A stretch of DNA of 64,000 nt from Dactylosporangium aurantiacum (GCF_000716715.1 NZ_JNYJ01000020.1:1-64000), one strand, 5' to 3'. Shown: positions 23,966 through 33,830, counted from the stretch's first letter. Numbers and translations are program-made. Notes: generated from the sequence alone by a model not told the origin.

Positions 23966-25420
23966 GTGAGCAGCGCGACGACCGTGACCCTGGACAACCG
24001 GTTCGCCCGTGACCTGGCGGAGATGGCGGTGCCGTGGCAGGCCGAGGAGGTCGTCGAGCCGCGGCTGCTGGCGCTCGACGCGGACCTCGCCGCCGGGCTG
24101 GGGCTCGACCCCGGGTGGCTGCGCGGCCCCGCCGGCGTGCGCCTGCTGATCGGCGCCGACGTCCCGGCCGGTGCCACCCCTGTCGCGCAGGCCTACGCCG
24201 GTCACCAGTTCGGCGGGTTCTCGCCCCGGCTGGGCGACGGCCGGGCGCTGCTGCTCGGCGAGCTCGTCGACACCGCCGGCCAGGTCCGTGACCTGCACCT
24301 GAAGGGGTCGGGGCGGACCCCGTTCGCGCGTGGCGGCGACGGGCTGGCGGCGGTCGGGCCGATGCTGCGGGAGTATGTCGTCAGCCGGGCGATGCACGCC
24401 CTGGGCATCCCCACCACCAGGTCCCTCGCGGTGGTGGGGACCGGGCGGCCGGTGCACCGGGAGACGCCGCTGCCGGGCGCCGTGCTCGTCAGGGTCGCCG
24501 GCAGCCACCTGCGGGTCGGCAGCTTCCAGTACGCCGCGCTCACCGGCGACGCCGGCCTGCTGCGCCGCCTCGCCGACCACGCGATCGCCCGGCACCACCC
24601 GGCGGCCGCTTCGGCGCCGCGGCCGTACCTGGCGCTGTTCGAGGCGGTCGTGGCCGCGCAGGCCGCGCTCGTCGCCCGGTGGATGCTCGTCGGCTTCGTG
24701 CACGGCGTGATGAACACCGACAACATGACGATCTCCGGCGAGACCATCGACTACGGTCCGTGCGCGTTCATGGACGCATACCACCCGGCGACGGTGTACA
24801 GCTCGATCGACCACGGCGGCCGGTACGCGTACGGCAACCAGCCGCTCGTCGCGGAGTGGAACCTGGCCCGGCTCGCCGAGGCGCTGCTGCCGCTCATCGA
24901 CGAGGACCAGGAGCGGGCCGTCGCGCTCGCGGTGGACTCCCTGCGCGGGTTCCGTCCACGGTACGAGGCCGCGTGGACCGACGGCATGCGGGCGAAGCTC
25001 GGCCTGCCCGCCGGGCTCGCCGACGAGGTCGCCGCGGACCTGGTCACGGACCTGCTCACGCTGATGGAGACCGGCGCGGCCGACCACACGTCGACCTACC
25101 GGGCCCTCGCCGCGGCGGCCCGCGGTGACGCCGGCCCGGCCGACCGGCTGCTGCCCGGCCCGCTCGGCGGCTCCTGGCTCGCGCGCTGGCTGGCCGTGGG
25201 CCCGGACGCGGCCGCGATGGACCGGGTGAACCCGGTGTACATCCCGCGCAACCACCTGGTCGAGGAGGCCCTGGCCGCCGCGACCGGGGGCGACCTCGAC
25301 CCGTTCGAGCGGCTGGTCGACGTGCTGGATGACCCGTTCACCCCGCGGCCGGGCCTGGAGCGCTACGCGGAGCCGGCGCCGGCGGACTTCGGCGCGTACC
25401 GGACCTTCTGCGGCACCTGA
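23966..25420 (+). CDS. selO: SelO/YdiU protein adenylyltransferase
   Basis: Protein of 484 residues from GTG 23966, the normal size for the family. Hallmarks are [19 protein letters not shown] near the N-terminus, [17 protein letters not shown], and [20 protein letters not shown] with the catalytic Asp of a pseudokinase fold that transfers AMP from ATP to Ser, Thr or Tyr of target proteins. SelO is linked to redox and stress responses; the bacterial form lacks the C-terminal selenocysteine and ends FCGT here, keeping a Cys near the end. No strong Shine-Dalgarno is visible. Confidence 0.92.
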   Translation: MSSATTVTLDNRFARDLAEMAVPWQAEEVVEPRLLALDADLAAGLGLDPGWLRGPAGVRLLIGADVPAGATPVAQAYAGHQFGGFSPRLGDGRALLLGELVDTAGQVRDLHLKGSGRTPFARGGDGLAAVGPMLREYVVSRAMHALGIPTTRSLAVVGTGRPVHRETPLPGAVLVRVAGSHLRVGSFQYAALTGDAGLLRRLADHAIARHHPAAASAPRPYLALFEAVVAAQAALVARWMLVGFVHGVMNTDNMTISGETIDYGPCAFMDAYHPATVYSSIDHGGRYAYGNQPLVAEWNLARLAEALLPLIDEDQERAVALAVDSLRGFRPRYEAAWTDGMRAKLGLPAGLADEVAADLVTDLLTLMETGAADHTSTYRALAAAARGDAGPADRLLPGPLGGSWLARWLAVGPDAAAMDRVNPVYIPRNHLVEEALAAATGGDLDPFERLVDVLDDPFTPRPGLERYAEPAPADFGAYRTFCGT

Positions 25421-25458
25421 AACTTCCACCGCCGCGCAACGGCAGCCGGCAGCAGACA

Positions 25459-25487
25459 TTGACCCGAGTGCATGAGAGCGCTAACAA
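25459..25487 (+). promoter_or_regulatory. Promoter with overlapping LacI-type operator for the arabinanase gene
   Basis: A -35 TTGACC (25459-25464) and -10 TAACAA (25482-25487) are spaced by 17 bp. The imperfect palindrome TGAGAGCGCTAACA (25473-25486) covers the spacer and -10 and resembles CebR/LacI-family boxes with a GCGC centre. The geometry predicts repression by steric block. GGAGGG lies just before ATG 25518. Confidence 0.6.
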
Positions 25488-25517
25488 TCCGGATCCGCCT
25501 CAAGGATCGGAGGGTCG

Positions 25518-26555
25518 ATGACCGCTCCCCCAGCACCCCGCTCCGCCCGCCGGCGCCGCCAAACGCGGCTCGCGCTGTGCGTCGCGCCGCTCGTGGCCGC
25601 CGCCGGCCTGACCGTCCTCGCGCCGCTGCCGGCCGGCGCGGCGACCGGCGCCGCCCTCGCCGCGTACCCGAACCCCGGCGTCGTCACCGGCGACACCCGG
25701 GTGCACGACCCGTCGGTGGCGAAGACGCCCGCCGGCACGTACCTGCTCGCCGCCACCGGCAACAACCTGCCGCTGAAGACGTCGACGGACCGCACCGCGT
25801 GGCGCAACGCCGGGGTCGTCTGGCCCGGCGGCGCGCCGTGGACCACCGCGTACACCGCCGGCGGCGCCAGCCTGTGGGCGCCGGACATCTCGTTTCGCAA
25901 CGGCCGGTACTACCTGTACTACTCGGCGTCGACGTTCGGCTCGCAACGCTCGGCGATCTTCCTGGCGACCAGCCCGACCGGGGCGTCCGGCTCGTGGACC
26001 GACCAGGGGCTCGTCATCGACAGCAGCAGCGCCGTCGACTACAACGCCATCGACCCGAACCTCGTCGTCGACGCCGCCGGGCAGTGGTGGCTGACGTTCG
26101 GGTCGTTCTGGAGCGGGATCAAACTGATCCGGCTCGACCCGGCCACCGGACGGCGCTCCACGACGGACCCGGCGGTCCGGTCGCTCGCCTCCCGGCCGTC
26201 CGCGAACGGCGCCGTCGAGGCCCCGTTCGTGTACCGGCACGGCGGCGCGTACTACCTGTTCGTGTCGTTCGACGCGTGCTGCCGCGGCGCGGCCAGCACG
26301 TACCGGGTCATGGTCGGCCGGTCGGCGAGCGTCACCGGACCGTACACGGACCGCAACGGCACCCCGCTGACCTCCGGCGGCGGCACCCAGGTGCTCGCCG
26401 GCCACGGCGCGATCCACGGGCCGGGGCACCAGGCGGTCATCGCCGACACCGACGGTGACGTGCTCTTCTACCACTACTACGCGGACAGCGGCGCGTCGTT
26501 CCTGGGCATCAACCGGCTCGGCTGGGACGCCGCGGGCTGGCCGTACGTCTACTGA
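25518..26555 (+). CDS. Secreted arabinan endo-1,5-alpha-L-arabinanase, GH43
   Basis: Protein of 345 residues. The N-terminus is a signal peptide (RRRRQTRLALCVAPLVAAAG with an AGA-type cleavage site). The five-bladed GH43 propeller shows the three catalytic acids in order: Asp in RVHDPSVAKT, pKa-modulating Asp in NAIDPNLVVD, and Glu in GAVEAPFVYR; AIHGPGHQAV carries the His near the calcium site. This pattern and length match single-domain endo-arabinanases that release arabino-oligosaccharides from arabinan side chains of pectin. Its last 7 bp overlap the convergent DUF3500 gene. Regulation is probably through the operator over its promoter. Confidence 0.9.
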   Translation: MTAPPAPRSARRRRQTRLALCVAPLVAAAGLTVLAPLPAGAATGAALAAYPNPGVVTGDTRVHDPSVAKTPAGTYLLAATGNNLPLKTSTDRTAWRNAGVVWPGGAPWTTAYTAGGASLWAPDISFRNGRYYLYYSASTFGSQRSAIFLATSPTGASGSWTDQGLVIDSSSAVDYNAIDPNLVVDAAGQWWLTFGSFWSGIKLIRLDPATGRRSTTDPAVRSLASRPSANGAVEAPFVYRHGGAYYLFVSFDACCRGAASTYRVMVGRSASVTGPYTDRNGTPLTSGGGTQVLAGHGAIHGPGHQAVIADTDGDVLFYHYYADSGASFLGINRLGWDAAGWPYVY

Positions 26556-27482
26556 CCGCGGCCCCGGCCGGTCCCGTGCCACTCGGCGCGGTGACCGGCC
26601 AGGACGTCACCGCCGAAGTCACTGTCCGGGCGGCGCAGCACCGTGTGGGCGTGGTTGAGGTCCTCGGCGGTGTTGTCGTACTCGATGAGCAGGTCCGGCC
26701 CCTGCACCCGGTAGTAGTGCCGGCCGGTCCGCTCGGTCGCGCCCTCCCACGCGAACGTCAGCGCGTCGCGGTCCACGGCCGGGGCGATGTCGGCGGGCAG
26801 CCGCTCCAGGTACACCGCGACGAGGTCGTCGAGCAGGTGCCGGGCCGGGTCGGGCAGCTCGACCGCCGGGACGCCGGCCGGGACCGGCGGCACCGCCGCC
26901 CGCGGCCCGCTGTGAATGTCCGGCGGCGCGGCGGGCCGCAGCACCACCCGGTCGCGCAGCCCCGCCGGCACGGCGTCCAGCACGGCCCAGCCCAGGTCCT
27001 CCTCCGGGGCGAGGGGGCGGGTCACGACGCGGCCGCGGTGCCGGGTGGCGAGGGGGTTCGCGCCGAGGAACACCGGGGTCGGGTGCACGGTGTCGCCGTC
27101 GAGGGTCATCGACACCGACAGGTGGTGGGCCCTCGAACCGCCACCCCCACCGCTGCCCCAGCGCCGGGGTGCCGAACACGACGACCGAGTAGTCGTCGCT
27201 GTGCCGGCCGCGGCGGTAGCCCTCCTCGCGGTCGAGCACCTCCTCCAGGGCGAGGATCACGGCGGCCTGCGCGAACGCGTGCGGGCGCAGCGCGGTCGCC
27301 AGCAGCCGGTGCGCCGTCTTGCGGGCGTCCGGGTCGAGCGCGCCGAGGCTCAGGCCGGGCCGGGGACGCAGCCGGTACTCGATCCAGCGGCGGTGCGCGT
27401 CGTCGCCGAACGGCAGCCCGGCCGCCGGCGCCGCGTGCAGCAGGGTGGCCGCCTCGGCCCGCATCGCCGCCGCCGTCGTCAT
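26549..27482 (-). pseudogene. DUF3500-family protein, frameshifted
   Basis: Two frames together make one protein of about 310 residues. The N-terminal part (ATG 27482) contains FAQAAVILALEEVLD and SVVVFGTPALGQRWGWRFEG; it then leaves frame, while the continuation SVSMTLDGDTVHPTPVFLGA and DLLIEYDNTAEDLNHAH lies in the neighbouring frame to 26549. The break is at about 27125-27131, where GGGCCC appears to hold one base too many: deleting it restores EGHHLSVSMTLDG. The family occurs in bacteria and fungi with no firm function. Either a recent mutation or a sequencing error in a GC run would explain it. It is convergent with the arabinanase gene. Confidence 0.75.
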
Positions 27483-27504
27483 GCTGCCGTTTCTACCAGG
27501 TCGG

Positions 27505-28188
27505 TCACGCCCCCGCAGGCTGCGCCGGGATCCGCCACGACCGGCGGTGGTGCACGCTGAGCCCGTGCGCGGCGACGCCGTCGACGTGCTCGGCGGCGCC
27601 GGCGTAGCCGGCGTTGCGCTCCCAGCCGTACTGCGGGAACTGCCCGGCGAGCGCGGCCATGTGCAGGTCCCGGTGCGACTTGGCGAGCACCGACGCGGCG
27701 GCCACCACGGCGCACCTGGCGTCGCCCTTCACCTCGGTGCGCACCGGCGGGATGCTGCGCTCCGGGCAGAACAGCGTCTCCTCCATCGGGTCGCTGAGGT
27801 AGTCGTGCGCGCCGTCCAGGATGATCACGTCCGGGTGCGTCGGCAGCGCCGCCAGGGCCCGCCAGCCCGCGGTCCGCAGCGCCGCGGTGACGCCGAGCCG
27901 GTCGATCTCCTCGACGCTGGCCTCCCCGACGGCCCACTGCCCGACCCACGCGCGCACCACCGGCACCATCCGCTCCCGCTGCGCCTCCGACAGGAACTTC
28001 GAGTCGGCGAGGCCGTCCGGCACCGCCGGGCAGCCCTTGGCGAGCACGGCGATGCCGACGGTGATCGGCCCGGCCCACGCGCCGCGGCCGACCTCGTCCA
28101 TGCCGGCGACCGTCACGTGCCCCCGGTCCCACAGCGACGTCTCCACGTCCAGCGTCGGCGTCACCTTGCGGACGACTCGTGCGGCCAA
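27505..28188 (-). CDS. rnhB: Ribonuclease HII
   Basis: Protein of 227 residues if it starts at TTG 28188, which has AGGGAG 7 nt upstream; further upstream codons are open but the sequence is low-complexity. The catalytic motif VAGMDEVGRGAWAGPI carries the first Asp-Glu pair, LADSKFLSE the region after it, IILDGAHDYL a further Asp, and VVAAASVLAKSHRD the conserved helix. RNase HII removes ribonucleotides from DNA and cleaves RNA-DNA hybrids. It follows the DUF3500 gene start by 22 bp on the same strand, so the two may be co-transcribed with rnhB first. Confidence 0.92.
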   Translation of the reverse strand: MAARVVRKVTPTLDVETSLWDRGHVTVAGMDEVGRGAWAGPITVGIAVLAKGCPAVPDGLADSKFLSEAQRERMVPVVRAWVGQWAVGEASVEEIDRLGVTAALRTAGWRALAALPTHPDVIILDGAHDYLSDPMEETLFCPERSIPPVRTEVKGDARCAVVAAASVLAKSHRDLHMAALAGQFPQYGWERNAGYAGAAEHVDGVAAHGLSVHHRRSWRIPAQPAGA

Positions 28189-28363
28189 GGCCCAGCTCCC
28201 TCGCGATGATCCCGTACCCCTGTCCGGAACGGGCCCAGTCAACCAGACGCCGCCCCGCACCCCGGTCCGGGGCGCGCCGCCTACCCGGTCGACGGGGTCG
28301 CCGGAGCGCGGCGCGACCGGTGACCGGCGGCCCGCCCGACCGTCCGCGGCCGCCGCCGTCCGG

Positions 28364-29053
28364 TCAGAGCAGGAACGAGCGGCGGGTCTCGGCACCCACG
28401 TTGATGGTGCCCACGACGGCGCCGGTCTGGTCGTGGACGTGCAGGGTGCGGTTGGTGCGCATGACCTCGCGGATGCCCGGGGGCAGCGCCGGCGGCTCGT
28501 CCTCCGTGAGGCGCATCCGGGTCGCGGCGGCGATGAGCCGCGACACGAGCCCGGCGGCGTCGGCGGTGACCGGGACCCGGGCGAACTCCCAGCCGGACAC
28601 GGTGAGGTCGAGCAGCTCCAGGGTGTGGATCAGCAGCCAGTTGGGGTCGGTCACCGCCATCGCCCGGCGCACGTCCGCGTCGACGGCGCTCAGGGCCGCG
28701 GGCAGGTGCACGTACGGGTGGAACGGCGGCCCCCCGTCCGCCAGCCGGTACTGCAGGTCAGGGCCGAGCTGCCGGTACAGCGCGCGGTAGTTGCGCCGGT
28801 CGAGGCCGAGCCCGCGGGCGGCGGCCCGGGCCCGCAGCTCGGCGTGGGCGTGCTCGGCCGTGTCGTGCACGATCCGGGTCGCGACGGCCACCCCGTCGTC
28901 GCCCCGCAGCAGCGGGGCCAGCGCGGCGGCCTGCTCATGGGCCGGGGCCGGCACGTGCCCGCCGAACCGCTGGCGGACGTCGGCGAGCAGCGCCTCCTGC
29001 CGCGCCGGGTCGACCGCCGGCTGCTCGGCCCGTTTCCGCCGGAACCATCGCAT
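28364..29053 (-). CDS. Hypothetical actinobacterial protein
   Basis: Protein of 229 residues from ATG 29053. I do not recognise a domain. It begins with a basic patch (MRWFRRKRAEQ) and is mainly helical and soluble. A central segment GPPFHPYVHLPAALSAVDAD and the C-terminal LHVHDQTGAVVGTINVGAET look like conserved structural elements. There is no signal peptide. It lies 48 bp downstream of the GGDEF-EAL gene on the same strand, so a shared transcript is possible. Confidence 0.7.
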   Translation of the reverse strand: MRWFRRKRAEQPAVDPARQEALLADVRQRFGGHVPAPAHEQAAALAPLLRGDDGVAVATRIVHDTAEHAHAELRARAAARGLGLDRRNYRALYRQLGPDLQYRLADGGPPFHPYVHLPAALSAVDADVRRAMAVTDPNWLLIHTLELLDLTVSGWEFARVPVTADAAGLVSRLIAAATRMRLTEDEPPALPPGIREVMRTNRTLHVHDQTGAVVGTINVGAETRRSFLL

Positions 29054-29101
29054 GCCCGCTCCTCACCGTGGCGCCGACCGCCCATGGTAGCCGCGGCACG
29101 C

Positions 29102-31840
29102 TCACCGGGCCTCGGCGAGCGCCTCCCCGGCGGCGAGCAGCTCACCGATGCGCTCCGCGGGCTGCGGTTTCGCGAAGTGGTAGCCCTGCCCGTGCGGGTA
29201 GCCCAGCTCCCGCAGCCGCCGCGCCTGGGCCTCGGTCTCGATGCCCTCGGCGACCGTGGCGAGCCGCAGCGCCCGCGCCATCTGGATCACCGCGGCGGCG
29301 ACGGTGCGGCCGTCGGGTGCGGTGCACGTACCGGTGAACGCCCGGTCGAGCTTGAGCTCGTCGACGGGGCACGACTGCAGGGTGCTGAGGCTGGAGTGCC
29401 CGGTGCCGAAGTCGTCCAGGGAGATCCGCACCCCGAGGGCCCGCAGCGCGTGCACCGACTGCACGCAGCTGGGGTGCAGCGTCGCCGTCTCGGTGATCTC
29501 GACGGTCAGCCGGTGCGGGGCGAGCCCGGTCGCGGTCAGCACCCGCTCGACGTCGGCGGCGAAGTCGGGCTCCTGCAGCTGCCGGGCCGACACGTTGACA
29601 CTCAGCCGCGGCGCGGCGGCGCCGTACGTGGCGTGCCATCGCACCGCCTGCCGGCAGGTGCGCTCCAGGATCCACCGGCCGAGCGGCACGATGAGCCCGG
29701 TCGACTCCGCCACCGGGATGAAGTCGGCGGGCGGGACCGTGCCGCGCTCCGGGTGCTCCCAGCGCACCAGGGCCTCCACCATCGCCGGCACCCCGCCGTC
29801 GCCGAGGTCGGGCCCGTCGAGGGCGACGATCGGCTGGTACATGACGGAGAACTGCTCCTCGTCGATGCCGGTGCGCAGGTCCCGTTCGAGGGTGGCGCGG
29901 GCGCGGACCGGCACGTCCAGCGGCGCCGCGTAGGCGACGTGGCGGATGCGCGGCCCGTCGCGGTCGGCCTTCGCCGCGTACATGGCGACGTCGGCGCGGC
30001 GCAGCAGCTCCTGCGGTGTGGCGGCGACGGTGCCGAGGGCCACGCCGATGCTCGCGGCGAGCCGCAGCCGGTGCCCGTCGATGTCGACCGGCTCGTCGAA
30101 CGCGGCCGCGATGCGGGTGATGACGGCCTGGGCGGCGGCGTCGTCGGCGTGCTCGAGCAGGATCGCGAACTCGTCGCCGCCGAGGCGGGCGACGATGTCG
30201 CCGCGGCGCACCGCGCCCCGCAGCCGGTCCGCGGCGGCCACCAGCAGCGCGTCGCCGGCGGCGTGGCCGAGGGTGTCGTTGACGGTCTTGAACTCGTTGA
30301 GGTCGATGAGCAGCACCCGCAGCCGCTCCGGCGGGCCGGCGGCGAGCGCCTCGGAGACCCGCTCGCCGAACAGGTTGCGGTTGGCCAGGTCGGTGAGCGC
30401 GTCGTGGCTGGCCTGGTGGCTGAGGCGCTGCTGGAAGTCGCGGGCGTCGGTGATGTCCCGGGAGTTGCACACGATGCCCGCCACGCCCGGGTCGTGCAGC
30501 AGGTTCGCCATGGTGATCTCGGTCCACCGGGAGCTGCCGTCGACGTGCGCGAGCCGGGCCTGGAACACCACCGGCGTGTCCGGTTCGCGGATGACCCGCT
30601 CGTACGCGGCGAGCACCTCACCGACGTCGTCGACGTACAGCATGTCGGCGGCGGGCCGGCCCGGCCACTGCTCCGCGGGCCGCCCGAGCAGCCGGGTCGC
30701 GCCGGGGCTGACGTAGGTGAGCACGCCGTCGGCGTCGGTGACGGTGATGAGGTCGGAGGCGTTCTGCACCAGCGAGCGGAACCGGCGCTCCCGGTCGCCG
30801 AGCTCGACCATGCCGGCGTCGAGCCGGGCGACGAGCCGCGCGTTCTCCTGGAAGGTGAGCATCTGCCGGGCGACGACCATCACGGCGAGGATGACCACGC
30901 CGACCGCGACGCCGAGGCGCTCCTGCGGGTCGTCGGAGGTCATGACGAACAGCAGCAGCACGTTGCCGGCGGCGACCGCGGCGTAGGGCAGCACGCTGAA
31001 CGCCCGGCGGCGCCGCGGCACGACCGCGGTGTCCGCGGCTGGTCCGCCGCGGCGCTGCAGGCGCGCCGCGAACACGGCGAACAGGCAGCTCAGCGGCACG
31101 GCGGCCTGGCTGGGGCTGGGCGCGCCGGCCGGCAGCAGCGCCTCCGGCGCCGAGGCGAGCGCGCCGACGACGATGGCCAGGCCGAACCACCGCAGCGCGC
31201 CCCGGTCGACGGTGGACGAGCCGGTGAGCGCGACCTTGACGATGGCGAACAGCGCCAGCAGCGCCACCACGAGCGTGACCAGGCCGGTGAGGAACACGGT
31301 CCGGTTGCCGCTGTCCTGCTCCAGCGACGGGCGCAGCCAGAACTGCCACAGGAACAGCCCGCCGGCGGCGACGACCGTGCCCGCGTCGAGCAGGAACGTG
31401 ACCCGGCGCGGCCGGCTGTCCAGGCCCAGCGGCAGCCGCAGCAGCGCCCACCCTTCCAGCAGCACCGCCAGCAGGTAGACCGCGCCGTCGACGGCGCCGA
31501 TGCGCCCGTCGGAGCCGCCGATCGAGTGCACGCCGCGCACGACCGAGCCGAACCCGACGAGCAGCGTGCCGGCGCCCATGTACCGCCAGAACCGGGCGGC
31601 CGCCCGGTTCACCCGCGTGTCGGCGCCGACGGTCCACAGCGCGGCACCCGCGAGGACCGCCGAGCACAGGTTCGGCACCCAGCCCAGCACGGCGGGGCCG
31701 ACGGGCCCGCGCAGGTTGATCGCGAACCAGGCCCACGCGACCACGACGATCACGATCTGCGCCGTCACATCGGCGTAGGAGGGCCCGAACACGGCCTCGC
31801 GCAGACGCGCCGCCGGCCGCGGCCGTCCCGATCCGGTCAT
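29102..31840 (-). CDS. Membrane PAS-GGDEF-EAL cyclic-di-GMP protein
   Basis: Protein of 912 residues from ATG 31840. About ten membrane helices occupy residues 20-330, then a PAS domain (about 350-465, SLVQNASDLITVTDADGVL), GGDEF (about 480-640) and EAL (about 660-905). The GGDEF signature is intact with an RxxD inhibitory site five residues before it (RRGDIVARLGGDEF). The EAL domain keeps EALVRW, the Asn in LSVNVSARQ, EITET, DDFGTGHSS, KLDRAF and VAEGIET, so both cyclase and phosphodiesterase sites look competent. It probably senses a membrane or PAS-bound signal and adjusts c-di-GMP, which in these bacteria controls development and sporangium formation. Confidence 0.92.
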   Translation of the reverse strand: MTGSGRPRPAARLREAVFGPSYADVTAQIVIVVVAWAWFAINLRGPVGPAVLGWVPNLCSAVLAGAALWTVGADTRVNRAAARFWRYMGAGTLLVGFGSVVRGVHSIGGSDGRIGAVDGAVYLLAVLLEGWALLRLPLGLDSRPRRVTFLLDAGTVVAAGGLFLWQFWLRPSLEQDSGNRTVFLTGLVTLVVALLALFAIVKVALTGSSTVDRGALRWFGLAIVVGALASAPEALLPAGAPSPSQAAVPLSCLFAVFAARLQRRGGPAADTAVVPRRRRAFSVLPYAAVAAGNVLLLFVMTSDDPQERLGVAVGVVILAVMVVARQMLTFQENARLVARLDAGMVELGDRERRFRSLVQNASDLITVTDADGVLTYVSPGATRLLGRPAEQWPGRPAADMLYVDDVGEVLAAYERVIREPDTPVVFQARLAHVDGSSRWTEITMANLLHDPGVAGIVCNSRDITDARDFQQRLSHQASHDALTDLANRNLFGERVSEALAAGPPERLRVLLIDLNEFKTVNDTLGHAAGDALLVAAADRLRGAVRRGDIVARLGGDEFAILLEHADDAAAQAVITRIAAAFDEPVDIDGHRLRLAASIGVALGTVAATPQELLRRADVAMYAAKADRDGPRIRHVAYAAPLDVPVRARATLERDLRTGIDEEQFSVMYQPIVALDGPDLGDGGVPAMVEALVRWEHPERGTVPPADFIPVAESTGLIVPLGRWILERTCRQAVRWHATYGAAAPRLSVNVSARQLQEPDFAADVERVLTATGLAPHRLTVEITETATLHPSCVQSVHALRALGVRISLDDFGTGHSSLSTLQSCPVDELKLDRAFTGTCTAPDGRTVAAAVIQMARALRLATVAEGIETEAQARRLRELGYPHGQGYHFAKPQPAERIGELLAAGEALAEAR

Positions 31841-32017
31841 CTGCCGCCCGTCTTCCTGCCTGCTCGTCCGGATGGCTCATCGACCGCGCCCCGCGGAACC
31901 TGAGCGACATCCGCCTGCCGAGGCACCGTACCGCCCCGGACACCGCCGCGCCGATCGTCCCCCGGGACCGGCCCGGCGGGCTGTTCGGCCGTGCACCGGG
32001 CCGGCCGGGGCGGGTGG

Positions 32018-33067
32018 TCAGCCGGGTGGGCCGGGCCGGTCGGGCGGCTCCGGCAGGGCCGGCAGGTCCGGCAGGTCCGGCACGGGCACGCCGAGCGCGG
32101 CGGCCAGGTCCGCCGTCCGGCGTGGTGTCACGCACCGGCGGGCGAGGGCGGCCGCGTCCAGGCGGCCGCCGCGGGCCTGGAACAGCACCGGGCCGGCGGG
32201 GTGGGCGCGCAGTTCGTCGGTGCTCAGCGACCCGGCGAGGTCGCGCGCCGCGCCGGCCAGGGCGGGCAGCGCCGCGCGCAGCTCGTCCGCCCACGCCTCG
32301 ACCGCGGCGAGCCAGTCACGGGTGGCCCCGTCCGGTACGGTGGCGTACCGCGCGACGGCGGCGGTGATCTCCGGCCAGGTCAGCTCGCGCCACGGCCGGG
32401 ACCCGAGCACCGGCAGCTGCCAGGCCCGCCGGGTGAGCGCCCAGTGGTCGGCGCGGGCCGGCACCGCGTGGACGGTGAAGCCGGGCACGCACAGGGCGGT
32501 CAGGTTCCAGCCGTGGCAGGCGCCGGTGTCCAGGCCGAAGATCCGGCCGTCGCGCAGCAGCGGCTCGCGCCCGGTCACGTGGTGGCCGAACACGACCGGT
32601 TTCGCGTCCGTGTAGTGCTCGTGCCAGTACCCGCCGGGGAAGAGGGCGGCGAGCCGCCGTTCGCCGCTGGTCGAGCCGCACAGGACCTCCTCCGGCTGCC
32701 GGTCCAGGGGCACGCCCGGGATCAGGGCCGCGTGCACGACCCGCACGTGCTGGTCCTCGAACCAGTACGGCAGCGTCCGCATCCACTCGACCGCGCCGGC
32801 GTAGCCGTCGCCCAGCTGCAGCCGGGTGATCTCCTGCGCGTAGGAGTACACGCCGCGGACGTGCTTGCGCTCGTGGTTGCCCATGACGGCGACCGAGTTG
32901 GGCCGCTGCCGGAACAGCGCGACCACCTCGGCCGGCTTCGGCCCCCGGTCGACGAGGTCGCCGACGCTGACCAGCAGGTCGTCGGGGCGCAGCCGGACGG
33001 CGTCGAGCAGCTCCATCAGCTCGTCGAAGCAGCCGTGGACGTCGCCGACGATGACCGTGCGCCCCAT
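32018..33067 (-). CDS. Metallophosphoesterase (PrpA/ApaH-like)
   Basis: Protein of 349 residues from ATG 33067. The calcineurin-like phosphoesterase motifs are complete: GDVHGCFDEL, GDLVDRGPK, GNHERKHV, and later FGHHVTGREP with DTGACHGWNL. This order fits the PPP-type protein phosphatase or diadenosine-tetraphosphatase group, a two-metal hydrolase. The C-terminal 110 residues are an extra helical extension, ending in a Pro/Asp-rich repeat (PDLPDLPALPEPPD), so the protein is longer than minimal ApaH/PrpA. The substrate cannot be assigned. No gene lies between it and the GGDEF-EAL gene (177 bp). Confidence 0.85.
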   Translation of the reverse strand: MGRTVIVGDVHGCFDELMELLDAVRLRPDDLLVSVGDLVDRGPKPAEVVALFRQRPNSVAVMGNHERKHVRGVYSYAQEITRLQLGDGYAGAVEWMRTLPYWFEDQHVRVVHAALIPGVPLDRQPEEVLCGSTSGERRLAALFPGGYWHEHYTDAKPVVFGHHVTGREPLLRDGRIFGLDTGACHGWNLTALCVPGFTVHAVPARADHWALTRRAWQLPVLGSRPWRELTWPEITAAVARYATVPDGATRDWLAAVEAWADELRAALPALAGAARDLAGSLSTDELRAHPAGPVLFQARGGRLDAAALARRCVTPRRTADLAAALGVPVPDLPDLPALPEPPDRPGPPG

Positions 33068-33108
33068 GCCGGCGAGCCTAGGAACGCCCCACCCGCCCCG
33101 GCAAAGGG

Positions 33109-33789
33109 TTATCGGGCGCCGTAGCCGATCCGCGCCAGGTCCTCGGCGAGGTCCGCGAGGGTCAGGTCCGGGTTCAACCGGGTCACGAGCGCGTCGGTCA
33201 GCGGCTCGTGGGCGAAGACGGCGCGCACGGCGCCGGCGTCGACGGGCCGCTCGTAGTAGTCCTCGGCGAACGCCCGGTACGCCTGCGGGGTCCCCGCCAC
33301 CAGCACGGCGAACAGCCCGTCGGCGCCGTCCGGGTCGGGGCCGGCGGGGTGGTCGACGTCACCGGTGTGCCACCGGTCGTCGCCGGTCTCGCGCCAGACG
33401 CACACGGTCGCCTCGAGCCGGCCGTCGTAGCTGAAGGCCGGCTCCGCGACGCTGCCGGCGAACACCTCGGGCACCGCGTCGAGCAGGCCCGGCCACAGCT
33501 CGCCGTCCTCGTCGTGCGCCGGGCTCATCGGCGACTCGTGGGCGAAGCCGCGGATGAACACGCCGGCCTCGCCGAACACGATGTCGTACTCGTCGCCGGA
33601 GCCGTTGCGCATGGACGCGACCTGCTCCCCCGGCCCCCAGTGCGCGTCGAAGGAGAAGTACCGCGACTCCCACTCGGGGCTGAGGATCGCGTCCAGCGCG
33701 GCGAGGGCCTGGCAGCGCTCGCGCAGGACGGGGATGTCCGGCAGGGCGGCGGCGACGTCTCGAGCGGTCACCGCCTCATGCAACCACAT
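33109..33789 (-). CDS. Hypothetical protein of a common actinobacterial type
   Basis: Protein of 226 residues from ATG 33789. It begins LHEAVTARDVAAALPDIPVL and has a central beta-rich part with SPEWESRYFSFDAHW, EYDIVFGEAGVFIRGFAHES and YYERPVDAGAVRAVFAHEPL. It is soluble and acidic, without signal peptide or membrane helix. Proteins of this kind are frequent in actinobacterial genomes and sometimes neighbour toxin or immunity-like genes, but I cannot assign a function. It lies 41 bp upstream of the metallophosphoesterase on the same strand. Confidence 0.7.
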   Translation of the reverse strand: MWLHEAVTARDVAAALPDIPVLRERCQALAALDAILSPEWESRYFSFDAHWGPGEQVASMRNGSGDEYDIVFGEAGVFIRGFAHESPMSPAHDEDGELWPGLLDAVPEVFAGSVAEPAFSYDGRLEATVCVWRETGDDRWHTGDVDHPAGPDPDGADGLFAVLVAGTPQAYRAFAEDYYERPVDAGAVRAVFAHEPLTDALVTRLNPDLTLADLAEDLARIGYGAR

Positions 33790-33830
33790 GCCGGGCGAAG
33801 GGCGAGGAAAGCGGCGGCCCTGATAGGCAA

